A stretch of DNA of 42,143 nt from Myxococcota bacterium (GCA_028277885.1 JANQFK010000022.1:133909-176051), one strand, 5' to 3'. Numbered from the stretch's first letter, positions 31,318 to 40,327 are shown. Notes: generated from the letters alone by a model not told the origin. Made by a program: numbers and translations.

Positions 31318-32214
31318 TCAGGCGACCCGGCGCTTGCGCGCGGGGCGGCCCTTCGAGGTCTTTCTCGGCGCGGCTCTGCGCGAGGTGGAGGGGGAGGCGG
31401 GCTGGCACTCGGGGCACCAGTAGGTGCGCCGGCCGCCCACGTCGCCGCGCTCGACCCGGGTGCCGCACTCCCAGCAGCCCTCGCCCGAGCGGGCGAAGAC
31501 GTAGTGGCGGTAGCGTCGACGGGGCAGCTTGCGGGCCTTCAGCTCGGCGGCCCGCTCCGGGTCGTTGGTGATGCCGCCGGTGCGATAGGCGCGCTGGGCG
31601 ATCTCGGGGATGGCGCGGGCCAGACGGGCGATGCCGGCGGGCTCGCAGTCCTTCGGACGCCGCCCGGGGTGCAGCCCGGCCACGTGGAGCATCTCGGCTC
31701 GCAGGTAGTTGCCGATCCCGGCCAGGAAGCCCTGGTCGAGCAGCAGGGCGCCGAGCTGACGGCCCGAGAAGCGCTGGCTGGCCAGCCGCTCGGCGATCGT
31801 GTCGGCCTCGAGGCCGGGATCCAGGACGTCCGGGCCGAGGCTCGCCAGGAAGGGGTGGTCCGAGAGCCGCTCCGCCTCGAGGACGTCGATCTCCGAGGCG
31901 CTGTAGAGCAGGGCGGCGCGCTCCTCGTTCTCGATCGCGAAGCGCAGGGTGCGCCCGGTCCGGGGCCGCTCTCCGGCGCGCATGACGTACCAGCGCCCGT
32001 AGAGCTGGTTGTGGGTGTAGACGACGAGCCCGTTGGCGAAGCGGGTGAGCATGGCCTTGCCCCAGGTGCTGACGTCCGCCACCGCCTCGCCGCTCAGCAG
32101 CGGCCCGAAGCGGCGCAGGGGCGCCTGGGCGAAGGCGACGCGGGTCGCCACGCGGCCCGCCACGGCCTTCGCTACGCGGTCCGCCGCCCGGCGGATCTCG
32201 GGGCCCTCGGGCAC
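31318..32214 (-). CDS. nei: Endonuclease VIII-type DNA glycosylase
   Basis: 298 residues. Removes oxidised pyrimidines and nicks the abasic site. From GTG 32214 the protein begins (M)PEGPEIRRAADRV: after Met removal the N-terminal Pro is the Schiff-base nucleophile and Glu2 the acid, as in Nei/Fpg. The helix-two-turns-helix is FLAGIGNYLRAEMLHVAGLH (about residues 165-184), and the C-terminal zinc finger CWECGTRVERGDVGGRRTYW + CPEC holds the four cysteines and DNA-binding Arg. A basic tail follows. The long upstream frame lacks the catalytic start and was rejected. Lies 23 bases after folE2 in the same operon. Confidence 0.92.
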   Translation of the reverse strand: MPEGPEIRRAADRVAKAVAGRVATRVAFAQAPLRRFGPLLSGEAVADVSTWGKAMLTRFANGLVVYTHNQLYGRWYVMRAGERPRTGRTLRFAIENEERAALLYSASEIDVLEAERLSDHPFLASLGPDVLDPGLEADTIAERLASQRFSGRQLGALLLDQGFLAGIGNYLRAEMLHVAGLHPGRRPKDCEPAGIARLARAIPEIAQRAYRTGGITNDPERAAELKARKLPRRRYRHYVFARSGEGCWECGTRVERGDVGGRRTYWCPECQPASPSTSRRAAPRKTSKGRPARKRRVA

Positions 32215-32237
32215 GCTGCGCCAGGCCGACCAGCCCC

Positions 32238-33182
32238 CTAGGGCTGGAGCCCGCCCTGCACGCCCTTCACCAGCATGGCGACGGCGTCGTGGGGGTGCAG
32301 GCTCTCCTCGTGGCACACCCGCACCCGGTAGTCGGCGATCTCCGGGTCGCGCTCCAGCCGGTGCCTGATGCGGCGGGCGGCGTCCTCGCAGAACATCTGG
32401 TTCGAGCCGTTCAGCGCCGCGAAGGCCTGCTCGTCCTCGCGCTTCACCGCGGCCTGGACCGGGGTGCCGAGCGCGCTCTCCACCTCGTCCACCAGGGTCA
32501 GCACGGGCAGCTCCTCGGCGTCGCGCTGGAGTACGATGCGGACGTCGGCGAAGCTGCGCTGGCTGTGGGGCGTTGCCACCATGCCGTCCCGGGAGGCGAG
32601 CCAGTCGGCCACCTGGTCGGCGTTCGGCCGCACGCCCTCGAAGCGCTCGAGGAAGGCCTCCCGCACCAGCTCCCGGGAGAGCGCGGTCGAGCAGGGGCAG
32701 GTGCTCGAGTAGGGGACCCGAACCGAGAGCTCGGTCCGCACCGCCTCCCCGCACATCGTGGCCGACACCTCGACGGGGTAGCTCTTCCAGCCCGCGTGCT
32801 CGCTCTTCAGGGCCGGGCGCCGCACCAGGTGGTCGAAGCGCACGGCGACGTGGCCGCTGCGGCTCACGTCGGTGTGGGAGACCACACAGGCCGCGAGCAC
32901 CTGCCGGAGGGTGGCGGGGCAGAGCTCCTCCTTGGCGAGGATCTCCTGGAGCGCGAGGAACAGGCGGGACATGTGGATCCCGCGCGCATCCGGATCGTCG
33001 AGGCTCACGAAGACGTCGGCGCGGGCGGGGACCACGGCCAGGGGGCCGGCCTCGCGCCGGATCCGGACGGGGAGATCGATGCCCTCCATACCCACGCGCT
33101 CGATGCGGCCGGGGAAGGCCGCCCGGTCGTCGGCGGCGATGTCGGGCAGGGAAGAGGATCCGATCTCGAGTGCAGCGGCCAT
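32238..33182 (-). CDS. folE2: GTP cyclohydrolase FolE2 (type IB)
   Basis: 314 residues. Converts GTP to 7,8-dihydroneopterin triphosphate, first step of folate (and queuosine/biopterin) synthesis, as the metal-flexible, zinc-sparing alternative to FolE. Family motifs: ARGIHMSRLFLAL, CVVSHTDVSRSGHVAVRFDH, VPYSSTCPCSTALSRELV (catalytic Cys), MVATPHSQRS, and HEESLHPHDAVAML at the C-terminus. ATG 33182. FolE2 is often under zinc control (Zur), but no Zur palindrome is visible; instead the shared upstream gap with the lipid operon has CarH/LitR-like repeats. First gene of the minus-strand operon. Confidence 0.94.
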   Translation of the reverse strand: MAAALEIGSSSLPDIAADDRAAFPGRIERVGMEGIDLPVRIRREAGPLAVVPARADVFVSLDDPDARGIHMSRLFLALQEILAKEELCPATLRQVLAACVVSHTDVSRSGHVAVRFDHLVRRPALKSEHAGWKSYPVEVSATMCGEAVRTELSVRVPYSSTCPCSTALSRELVREAFLERFEGVRPNADQVADWLASRDGMVATPHSQRSFADVRIVLQRDAEELPVLTLVDEVESALGTPVQAAVKREDEQAFAALNGSNQMFCEDAARRIRHRLERDPEIADYRVRVCHEESLHPHDAVAMLVKGVQGGLQP

Positions 33183-33246
33183 GAGGTCCCTCCAGGGTAG
33201 GTCGGTCTTCGTTCGGTCCGGGGGGAGCCTAGGTGGCCGGGGGAGC

Positions 33247-33278
33247 TTGTCGATTCTTTGTCTAAATATTTTCGATCA
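33247..33278. promoter_or_regulatory. Three 11-bp-spaced repeats, CarH/LitR-like operator
   Basis: On the minus strand GAATCGACAA (33256-33247), ATTTAGACAA (33267-33258) and TGATCGAAAA (33278-33269) are spaced exactly 11 bp. The published CarH operator unit is AnnTnnACAn: the middle copy fits fully, the first has one mismatch, the third three. The stretch is the only AT-rich part of the 243-base gap between divergent folE2 and the fatty-acid operon, so it also holds the likely promoters. Tentative. Confidence 0.4.
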
Positions 33279-33425
33279 CCAACGAACACCCCACGGGGAG
33301 CAAGCGCCCTGGCGCAGCCTGCCGTATCCGCAGCAGCGGCGGGTCCTTCCGGTCCGAGGTTGCGATCCGGGCGCGCTAGCTACACCCGCCGAGTCCGCCC
33401 ACGTGCCCCGATCGGAGGCTCCCCG

Positions 33426-34478
33426 ATGCAGCGCCTGATCTCCGGCGCCACCCTGGATCTCGCAGAGCGCGGCGCGCTCCCCGACGCGCTCGTCCGCTTC
33501 GGGATCCGCCAGGCGCTCCGGGCCCGCGTCCGCGAGCAGGCCGGCGATCCCGAGGGCCGTCTCGCCGCCCAGCAGGCCTTCGTGCACGAGCTGCGCGCCA
33601 GCCCGCTCGCCCTGGTGCCGGCCACCGCCAACGAGCAGCACTACGAGGTGCCGCCGGCCTTCTTCGAGCAGGTCCTCGGGCCGCGCCTCAAGTACAGCGC
33701 CTGCCGCTTCGACCCCGACGTCTCCGACCTCGCCGCCGCCGAGGAGCGCATGCTCGCGCTCACCTGCCAGCGGGCCGGCGTCGAGGACGGCATGACGGTC
33801 CTCGACCTGGGCTGTGGCTGGGGCTCCCTCTCGCTGTGGATCGCGGAGAAGCTGCCGGGCTGCCGCGTCGTCGCGGTCTCGAACTCGAAGCCCCAGGCCG
33901 AGTTCATCCGCCGCCGCGCCGACGAGCGAGGCCTCGGGGGCCTGCGCGTCGTGACCGCGGACATGAACCGCTTCGATGCCGGCGAGCGCTTCGACCTCGT
34001 GGTGTCGGTCGAGATGTTCGAGCACATGCGCAACTGGGGGCTGCTGCTCGAGCGCATCGCGGGCTGGCTGACGCCCGAGGGCCGGCTGTTCGCCCACTTC
34101 TTCTGCCACCGCGAAGCCGCCTACCCCTACGAGGACCGGGGCGAGAGCGACTGGATGGCGCGCCACTTCTTCACCGGCGGCATGATGCCCTCGGACTCGC
34201 TGATCCTCGAGTTCCCCGAGCACCTCGGCGTCGAGCGGCGCTGGCGGGTGGACGGCACCCACTACCAGCGCACCTGCGAGGCCTGGCTCGCCAACCTCGA
34301 CGCCGCCCGGGAGCGGCTGCTGCCCGTGCTCGTCGACACCTACGGGGCGCGGGATGCCGAGCGCTGGCTCGGGCGCTGGCGGATCTTCTTCATGGCCTGC
34401 GCCGAGCTCTTCGGCTACCGGGGCGGCGACGAGTGGTGGGTCTCCCACGTGCGCCTGGCTCCCCGGGCGGGGGCCTGA
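33426..34478 (+). CDS. Cyclopropane-fatty-acid-synthase-type methyltransferase (UfaM-like)
   Basis: 350 residues. NEQHYEVPPAFFEQVLGPRL starts the mycolic/cyclopropane synthase domain ('HYDl...FF...LG'); KYSACRFDPDVSDLAAAEER follows; VLDLGCGWGSLSLWIAE is the SAM loop and DLVVSVEMFEHMRNW the catalytic-side strand with conserved Glu. This is the shorter UfaM/Cfa-like branch that acts with the following flavoprotein and DUF1365. It would put a methyl group on unsaturated phospholipid chains. ATG 33426 has GGAGG upstream; the frame extends to 33258 but that part is noncoding in composition. First gene of the operon. Confidence 0.88.
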   Translation: MQRLISGATLDLAERGALPDALVRFGIRQALRARVREQAGDPEGRLAAQQAFVHELRASPLALVPATANEQHYEVPPAFFEQVLGPRLKYSACRFDPDVSDLAAAEERMLALTCQRAGVEDGMTVLDLGCGWGSLSLWIAEKLPGCRVVAVSNSKPQAEFIRRRADERGLGGLRVVTADMNRFDAGERFDLVVSVEMFEHMRNWGLLLERIAGWLTPEGRLFAHFFCHREAAYPYEDRGESDWMARHFFTGGMMPSDSLILEFPEHLGVERRWRVDGTHYQRTCEAWLANLDAARERLLPVLVDTYGARDAERWLGRWRIFFMACAELFGYRGGDEWWVSHVRLAPRAGA

Positions 34479-34480
34479 GG

Positions 34481-35725
34481 GTGCGGATCGCCGTCGTCGG
34501 GTCCGGGGTCTCGGGGCTGCTCGCCGCCTGGCTGCTGCGCGAGGACCACGACCTCCGGGTCTTCGAGGCGGAGGACTGGATCGGCGGGCACGTCCACACC
34601 GTGCCCGTGGAGCTCGGCTCCCGCCGCCTCGCCGTGGACACGGGCTTCATCGTCTACAACGAGGCCAACTACCCGGGCTTCACCCGCCTGCTGGCCCGGC
34701 TCGGCGTGGCGACCCAGCCGAGCGACATGAGCTTCGGGGTCACCTGCGAGCGGACCGGCCTCGAGTACGGGACGCGCTCCTGGAACGCGCTCCTGGCGCG
34801 CCGCAGCAGCGCGCTGCGTCCCTCGTTCCTGCGCATGCTGCGCGACGTGCCACGCTTCCACCGCGACGCCCTCGCGCTGATCGCGAGCCCGGACCCGAAG
34901 GTCACCCTCGGCGAGTGGCTCGCGGGGCGCGGCTACTCGCGGGAGCTGGTCGAGCACTTCGTGGTGCCCATGGGGGCGGCGATCTGGTCGGCGGTGCCGG
35001 ACCGGCTGCTCGACTTCCCGGCAGAGCGCTTCCTGCGCTTCTTCGAGCGGCACGGCCTGCTCGACCGCAGCGAGGCGCCGCGCTGGCGCGTGGTCGAGGG
35101 CGGGTCGCAGCGCTACGTCGACGCGCTCTGCGCCGACCTCGGGGACCGCGTCCACCGGCGCCGGCCGGTTCGGCGGGTGGAGCGCGTCCCGGGCGGGGTC
35201 GAGCTCACCCTGGCGGAGAGCGGGACCGAGCGCTTCGACCAGGTCGTGATCGCGACCCACAGCGACCAGGCCCTCGCGCTGCTGGCCGACCCCTCGGAGT
35301 CCGAGCGCCGGGTGCTGGGCGCGATCCGCTACCAGCCCAACGACGTGGTGCTGCACACCGATGCATCGGTGCTGCCGCGGCGGCGCGCGGCCTGGGCGAG
35401 CTGGAACTACCGCATCCCCGCGGACCGCCGCGGGCGCGTCGTCCTCACCTACCACATGAACCGGCTCCAGTCCCTGGACGCGCCCGAGGAGCTGTGCGTC
35501 ACGCTGAACGACACGGCGCGCATCGATCCGGCGCGGGTGCTCGGGCGCTGGACGTATGCCCACCCGGTGCTCGACGGCCCCGCCATCGCGGCCCAGGGCC
35601 TGCACGGGCGCCTGAGCGGGATCCGGCGGACCCACTACTGCGGCGCCTACTGGGGCGACGGCTTCCACGAGGACGGCGTACAGAGCGCCCTGACGGTGGC
35701 GCGCGCCTTCGGCCGGAGCCTCTGA
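34481..35725 (+). CDS. FAD-dependent amine-oxidase-like protein (UfaA-like)
   Basis: 414 residues. RIAVVGSGVSGLLAAWLL (dinucleotide fold, GxGxxG), RVFEAEDWIGGHVHTV (the FAD-contacting E and second GG), VDTGFIVYNEANYPGFTRLL, and IRRTHYCGAYWGDGFHEDGV (C-terminal FAD-binding 'GA...G.GFHEDG'). It belongs to the NAD/FAD-binding 'amine oxidase' branch always found beside DUF1365 and a Cfa methyltransferase; it probably supplies the redox step of fatty-acyl-chain modification (e.g. furan or branched-chain formation), by analogy. GTG 34481 begins two bases after the previous stop. Confidence 0.9.
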   Translation: MRIAVVGSGVSGLLAAWLLREDHDLRVFEAEDWIGGHVHTVPVELGSRRLAVDTGFIVYNEANYPGFTRLLARLGVATQPSDMSFGVTCERTGLEYGTRSWNALLARRSSALRPSFLRMLRDVPRFHRDALALIASPDPKVTLGEWLAGRGYSRELVEHFVVPMGAAIWSAVPDRLLDFPAERFLRFFERHGLLDRSEAPRWRVVEGGSQRYVDALCADLGDRVHRRRPVRRVERVPGGVELTLAESGTERFDQVVIATHSDQALALLADPSESERRVLGAIRYQPNDVVLHTDASVLPRRRAAWASWNYRIPADRRGRVVLTYHMNRLQSLDAPEELCVTLNDTARIDPARVLGRWTYAHPVLDGPAIAAQGLHGRLSGIRRTHYCGAYWGDGFHEDGVQSALTVARAFGRSL

Positions 35726-35726
35726 G

Positions 35727-36509
35727 GTGGAGAGCGCACTGTATCGCGGCTGGGTCCGGCACCGCCGTCGGCGTCCCGTGGAGCACGCCTTCCGCGCGCG
35801 GCTCTTCATGCTCTACCTCGATCTCGACGAGCTGCCTCGGGTCTTCGACGGACGCTGGCTGTGGTCCGTCGAGTCTCCCAACTGGGCGAGCTTCCGCCGC
35901 AGCGACCACCTGGGAGACCCGACCCGGCCCCTCGCCGAGACGGTCCGGGACCTCGTGGAGGAGCGCACCGGCCGGCGCCCCGCCGGACCGGTCCGGCTGC
36001 TGACCCACCTGCGCTACCTCGGCTACGCGTTCAACCCGGTGAGCCTCCACTACTGCTTCGCCGCGGACGGCCGGCGCCTGGAGGCGATCGTGGCCGACGT
36101 GAGCAACACGCCCTGGAACGAGCGCCACGCCTACGTGCTGCCGGTCACGCCGGGAGCCGAGGGAGCGGGCGGCAGCCTGCGCTTCGAGTGCGACAAGGAG
36201 TTCCACGTCTCGCCCTTCCTGGGCATGGACCAGCGCTACCGCTGGAGCCTGAACCCGCCCGGCGAGCGGCTGCGCGTGGGCATCGCGAACTTCGAGGGGG
36301 AGACGCCCGTCTTCGACGTGGCCCTGGGCCTCGAGCGCCGCCCGCTCAGCGGCTCGGAGCTGGCGGGTGCCCTGCTGCGCCAACCCTTCATGACCGGCCA
36401 GGTGATCGCCGGCATCTACTGGCAGGCCCTGCGCCTGCACCGCAAGCGCGCCCCCTTCCATCCCCATCCCGGGAGCTCCCCGGTGGGAGAGGAGCCCCAT
36501 CGCGCATGA
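35727..36509 (+). CDS. DUF1365 family protein
   Basis: 260 residues. SALYRGWVRHRRRRPVEHAF at the N-terminus, LDELPRVFDGRWLWSVESPN, RLLTHLRYLGYAFNPVSLHY (the YLGY-x-FNPVS signature) and VSNTPWNERHAYVLPV define the family; FRFECDKEFHVSPFLGM-like sequence follows. No known enzyme activity; co-occurs nearly always with Cfa-type methyltransferase and FAD oxidase, and may assist in lipid-chain modification. GTG 35727 starts one base after the previous stop; the end overlaps the next gene by ATGA. Confidence 0.92.
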   Translation: MESALYRGWVRHRRRRPVEHAFRARLFMLYLDLDELPRVFDGRWLWSVESPNWASFRRSDHLGDPTRPLAETVRDLVEERTGRRPAGPVRLLTHLRYLGYAFNPVSLHYCFAADGRRLEAIVADVSNTPWNERHAYVLPVTPGAEGAGGSLRFECDKEFHVSPFLGMDQRYRWSLNPPGERLRVGIANFEGETPVFDVALGLERRPLSGSELAGALLRQPFMTGQVIAGIYWQALRLHRKRAPFHPHPGSSPVGEEPHRA

Positions 36510-37786
36510 GCGATACCGCGATCTCGATCGAGGGCCCGGAGCCGGCCGCCGTCCGCCCGGGCCGGGCCACCCGCTGGCTGCGCGACGCCATCCATCGGCG
36601 CCTCGAGGCGCTCGAGCACGGCGAGCTCCGGCTGGTCGAGGCCGACGGCTCCGAGCGGCGCTTCGGCTCCGCCACGGCCGCCTTCCCGCTGCGCGCGCGG
36701 GTGGAGGTGCGGGACCCGGCCTTCTACCGGCGCCTGGCCCGGCGCGGCACCCTCGGTGCCGGCGAGGGCTACATGGCGGGGGAGTGGGGCTGCGACGACC
36801 TGCCGGCGCTGATCCGCATCCTGATGCGCAACGCGGCCTCCCTCGAGTCCCTGGACGGGAGGCGCTCGCGGCTCTCCCTGCTGGCCTCGAAGGCGTGGCA
36901 TCGCCTGCGCCGCAACAGCCGCGCTCGCGCCCGGGACAACATCGCGGCCCACTACGACCTCGGGAACGACTTCTACGAGCTGTTCCTGGACCGGACCCTG
37001 ACCTACTCGGCGGGGATCTTCGAGGGCCCGGAGGCGAGCCTCGAGGAGGCCTCCCTCGCCAAGTACGAGCGCATCTGCCGCAAGCTCGCGCTGGGCCCCG
37101 AGGACCACGTGCTCGAGATCGGCTCCGGCTGGGGCGGCTTCGCGATCCACGCCGCCGGGCGCCACGGCTGCCGGGTGACCACCACCACGATCTCGCGCGA
37201 GCAGTGGGAGCTGGCCAGTCGGCGGGTGGAGGAGGCCGGTCTCTCGGACCGGGTCACGGTGCTGCTCCGCGACTACCGCGACCTCGACGGCGTCTACGAC
37301 AAGCTGGTCTCGATCGAGATGATCGAGGCCGTGGGCCACGACTACCTCGACACCTTCTTCCGGGTCTGCGGCGAGCGCCTGGCCCCGGACGGCCTGATGC
37401 TGCTCCAGTGCATCTCGACGCCGGATCGGCGCTACGCGGAGTCGGTGCGCTCCGTCGACTTCATCAAGCGCTACGTGTTTCCGGGCGGCCAGCTGGTGTC
37501 CCTCGGCGCCGTGGTGGGCTCGTCGGCCCGGGTCGCGGACCTGCGGGTCGAGCACGTCGAGGACCTGAGCCCCCACTACGCCGAGACCCTGCGCCGCTGG
37601 CGCAAGCGCTTCCTCTCCCGGCTCGACCGGGTGCGCGCGCTCGGGTTCGACGAGCGCTTCCTGCGGCTCTGGGACTTCTACCTGGGCTCCTGCGAGGGGT
37701 CCTTCTGGGAGCGCTACGTGGCGAGCCAGCAGATCCTCCTCGCCAAGCCCCTCGCGCGCCGGGAGCCCGTTCTCGGCCGCTTCTGA
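36506..37786 (+). CDS. cfa: Cyclopropane-fatty-acyl-phospholipid synthase
   Basis: 426 residues, full length. Converts membrane unsaturated chains to cyclopropane (or methylated) chains with SAM. Landmarks: LGAGEGYMAGEWGCDDLPAL (N-terminal domain), DNIAAHYDLGNDFYELFLDR, TLTYSAGIFEGPEASLEEAS, VLEIGSGWGGFAIHAAGRHG (SAM loop), TTTISREQWELA, KLVSIEMIEAVGHDYLDTFF (catalytic Glu) and LQCISTPDRRY, FIKRYVFPGGQL. ATG 36506 overlaps the DUF1365 TGA, so it is translationally coupled. Two Cfa-type enzymes in one operon suggest two successive or alternative steps. Confidence 0.95.
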   Translation: MSDTAISIEGPEPAAVRPGRATRWLRDAIHRRLEALEHGELRLVEADGSERRFGSATAAFPLRARVEVRDPAFYRRLARRGTLGAGEGYMAGEWGCDDLPALIRILMRNAASLESLDGRRSRLSLLASKAWHRLRRNSRARARDNIAAHYDLGNDFYELFLDRTLTYSAGIFEGPEASLEEASLAKYERICRKLALGPEDHVLEIGSGWGGFAIHAAGRHGCRVTTTTISREQWELASRRVEEAGLSDRVTVLLRDYRDLDGVYDKLVSIEMIEAVGHDYLDTFFRVCGERLAPDGLMLLQCISTPDRRYAESVRSVDFIKRYVFPGGQLVSLGAVVGSSARVADLRVEHVEDLSPHYAETLRRWRKRFLSRLDRVRALGFDERFLRLWDFYLGSCEGSFWERYVASQQILLAKPLARREPVLGRF

Positions 37787-37881
37787 GCCGTCGCCTCCGA
37801 GCCATGGCGTCTGGACGTCCCGCGGGCCGCGGTGCAGACTGGCGCCTCCCCGGGGAGCGAGCGGAGGCGCGACGAAGGCGG

Positions 37882-39147
37882 ATGCGGCGCACGGCGACGC
37901 TGATCGGGCTGACGGTCCTGGTCGGGCTCGGGGGCTGCGAGCGCGGGGAGCCCGCGGACCCGGGCGCCCGGGCCGTCACACCGGCGGCGGCCCCGGCCGA
38001 GCGGATCGTGCTCGTCGTGGTCGACACCCTGCGTGCGGACCACCTCTCCCCCTACGGCGCCGACGTCGAGACCCCCCGGATCGCCGCCCTGGCCGAGCGC
38101 GGTCAGGTCTTCACGCGCTTCCGGGCCTCCTACCACCAGACCAGCATGTCGATGGCGTCGCTCTTCACCGGCCGGGTCCCGAGCCTCGAGACCGGCAGCC
38201 GGGAGCGGGCGCTCGAGTGGACCGGCGAGAACTGGTGCGGCCTGCGGCGCCTGGCCACCGGGGCCGGCGCCCGCTGCGTTCCCGCGAGCGCGCGCACCCT
38301 CGCCGAGTCGATCCGCGCCGCCGGCTACTGGACGGCCGGCGTCGTCACCAACGCGCTGCTGTTCCGGCCCGCCGGCTTCGACCGCGGCTTCGATCGCTGG
38401 GAGGAGATCGGCGGCGACACCCGGGACCCCGAGCTCCGCAACGCGTCGCGCGCCAACGCGGCGGTGCGCCGGGTGCTGGCCGAGCGGCCCGGCGACCGCC
38501 TGTTCCTCTACGTCCACTACGTGGACGTCCACGACTACGGCCGGCGGCGCATCCCCTACGCGCGGTCCGTGGAGTGGATGGACCGGGACCTCGGCGCGCT
38601 GCTCGGGATCCTGGAAGAGGAGGGGCTGCTGGAGGGAGCGCGGGTGGTGCTCACCTCCGACCACGGCGAGCGGCTCGGTGAGCGGCACCTCGTGGAGGGG
38701 CACCCCAAGCACTTCGGCAATCCGTCCTTCGAGGAGGTGCTGTGGGTCCCCCTGGTGATCGCGCCACCGGTGGACCGGGATCCCGGCCAGCCCCTGCGCA
38801 GCGACGACCTCACCCGACTGATCGTCGAGCTCGCCGGCGGCGCTCCCGACGAGGCGGAGCTGCTGGCGCCCGACGAGCAGTTCCTCTCGGAGCGGGACTG
38901 GCAGACCTATCGCCGCGGGCGCTGGAAGAGCTTTCGCGACCGGGCGAGCGGGCGCCTGCGGCTGGTCGACCTGGGTCGCGATCCCGCGGAGCGCCAGGAC
39001 GTGGCCGCCGAGCATCCCGAGCGCGTCGCCGCCCACGCGCGGCGCATGGACGAGCTCGCCGCGGAGCTGGCGGCCGAGGAGACGCCCCCCTCCACGCTCA
39101 CCCCCGAGGACGCCGAGCGACTGCGTGCCCTCGGCTACCTGGAGTAG
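37882..39147 (+). CDS. Sulfatase-fold (alkaline-phosphatase superfamily) lipoprotein
   Basis: 421 residues. MRRTATLIGLTVLVGLGGC is a lipoprotein signal. LVVVDTLRADHLSPYGAD supplies the first metal Asp, SMSMASLFTGRVPS sits at the nucleophile position, and VLTSDHGERLGERHLVEGH gives the DH-G metal pair. In true sulfatases the nucleophile is Cys or Ser of C/S-x-P-x-R; here the segment is S-M-S-M-A, without Pro and Arg, so conversion to formylglycine seems impossible. It could be a phosphodiesterase/phosphatase, or inactive. ATG 37882 gives a perfect signal; ATG 37804 would add 26 residues before it. Follows cfa by 95 bases. Confidence 0.85.
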   Translation: MRRTATLIGLTVLVGLGGCERGEPADPGARAVTPAAAPAERIVLVVVDTLRADHLSPYGADVETPRIAALAERGQVFTRFRASYHQTSMSMASLFTGRVPSLETGSRERALEWTGENWCGLRRLATGAGARCVPASARTLAESIRAAGYWTAGVVTNALLFRPAGFDRGFDRWEEIGGDTRDPELRNASRANAAVRRVLAERPGDRLFLYVHYVDVHDYGRRRIPYARSVEWMDRDLGALLGILEEEGLLEGARVVLTSDHGERLGERHLVEGHPKHFGNPSFEEVLWVPLVIAPPVDRDPGQPLRSDDLTRLIVELAGGAPDEAELLAPDEQFLSERDWQTYRRGRWKSFRDRASGRLRLVDLGRDPAERQDVAAEHPERVAAHARRMDELAAELAAEETPPSTLTPEDAERLRALGYLE

Positions 39148-39172
39148 GCGAGCGACCCGGCGGCGGGCGGGC

Positions 39173-40327
39173 CTAGAGGTAGCTGAGCCACCACTCGGAG
39201 CGGCGCTGCTTCACGCCGGCGAACCAGTGGCACAGCGGCAGCAGCGCCACGACCACGCCGAGCCAGACCGCATAGACCCAGGGCAGGGCGAACCCGTAGG
39301 CGTCGGGCTTGGCGAAGGGCGGGAAGCCGCCGAACAGCCAGGCCGCGTCGGCGTACAGCACCTGGGCGAACCCCACGGCCAGCGCGTGGATGAGCGGCAC
39401 GTGGGCGACGTAGTAGAGCAATGGAACGCGCCCGATGGTGACCAGGCTGCGGGCGAGCGGGCCGCGCACGCCCTCGAGCAGCGGGAGGAGGGCCAGCGAG
39501 GGGCCCAGGGTCATCAGCAGGAACAGCAGGGAGGGCGGATACTTCTCGCAGTTCACGAAGGAGAGCAGGGTGGTGGTGACGTCGCCCTGGGCGGTCCAGG
39601 GGGTCGGGTCCCCGTAGAGGTTCGTGGCCCGCAGCAGGCCGAAGAGCGTGCAGGCGCCGAGGCCGAGGGCGAGCAGGATGCGTCGGCGCTCGTCCTCGTC
39701 CCGCAGGAAGGCCGGCCCGACCCAGTAGCCCAGCGCGATCACGCCCACCCAGGGCACGAGGGGGTAGGCGACGAAGAAGGTGGTGCCCGGCCGCGGCTCG
39801 AGGGGGCCGAACTCGTGGAGCAGCATCCAGGCCCAGCGCGCGGCGCCGAGGTCGTCGGCCCGGATCGGGTCGAGCGCGTTGTGCCCGGCCACCAGGACGA
39901 GCCCGAAGGCGCCGATCGCCCAGCGCGGCAGGAAGACCAGCGCGGAGAGGGTCAGCATCGAGCACCCGATCGCCCAGATCACCTGGGCGGGGACGAACAC
40001 GTAGTCGAGGCTGAACGTCCACCCCAGCCGCACCACGGTGAACTCCAGCGCCACCAGCCAGAGGCCGCGGGTCAACAGGAACCGGCTCACCTCGCGTCGG
40101 GACTTGCCGCGCGAGCCGAACAGCCAGGCCGAGGTGCCGGCCAGCAGCACGAACACCGGCGCGCAGAAGTGGGTGACCCAGCGGGTGAGGAAGAGGGCGG
40201 GCTGGCCCACGTCGCGCGGGTCCATCGAGCTTCCGCCGAAGAAGTCCCGCGTGTGGTCGAGCGCCATCACGACCATCACGAGCCCGCGCAGCAGGTCGAT
40301 GGAGTCGATGCGGGGCCGCGCACCCAT
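39173..40327 (-). CDS. DUF1624 multi-pass membrane protein (heparan-glucosaminide N-acetyltransferase-like)
   Basis: 384 residues, about ten hydrophobic segments. RIDSIDLLRGLVMVVMALDH with TRDFF is the family's first helix and active-site His/Asp, then THFCAPVFVLLAGTSAWL, SRFLLTRGLWLVALEFTVVR, and near the end VPLLYYVAHVPLIHALAV. Homologues in animals acetylate lysosomal heparan sulfate with acetyl-CoA across the membrane; the bacterial acceptor is unknown, presumably a periplasmic sugar. Ends 25 bases from the convergent sulfatase-like gene. ATG 40327. Confidence 0.9.
   Translation of the reverse strand: MGARPRIDSIDLLRGLVMVVMALDHTRDFFGGSSMDPRDVGQPALFLTRWVTHFCAPVFVLLAGTSAWLFGSRGKSRREVSRFLLTRGLWLVALEFTVVRLGWTFSLDYVFVPAQVIWAIGCSMLTLSALVFLPRWAIGAFGLVLVAGHNALDPIRADDLGAARWAWMLLHEFGPLEPRPGTTFFVAYPLVPWVGVIALGYWVGPAFLRDEDERRRILLALGLGACTLFGLLRATNLYGDPTPWTAQGDVTTTLLSFVNCEKYPPSLLFLLMTLGPSLALLPLLEGVRGPLARSLVTIGRVPLLYYVAHVPLIHALAVGFAQVLYADAAWLFGGFPPFAKPDAYGFALPWVYAVWLGVVVALLPLCHWFAGVKQRRSEWWLSYL

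Noticed and set aside
33183..33425. Zur (zinc) operator before folE2
   Set aside because: I looked because folE2 is often zinc-controlled, but no Zur-type palindrome is present.
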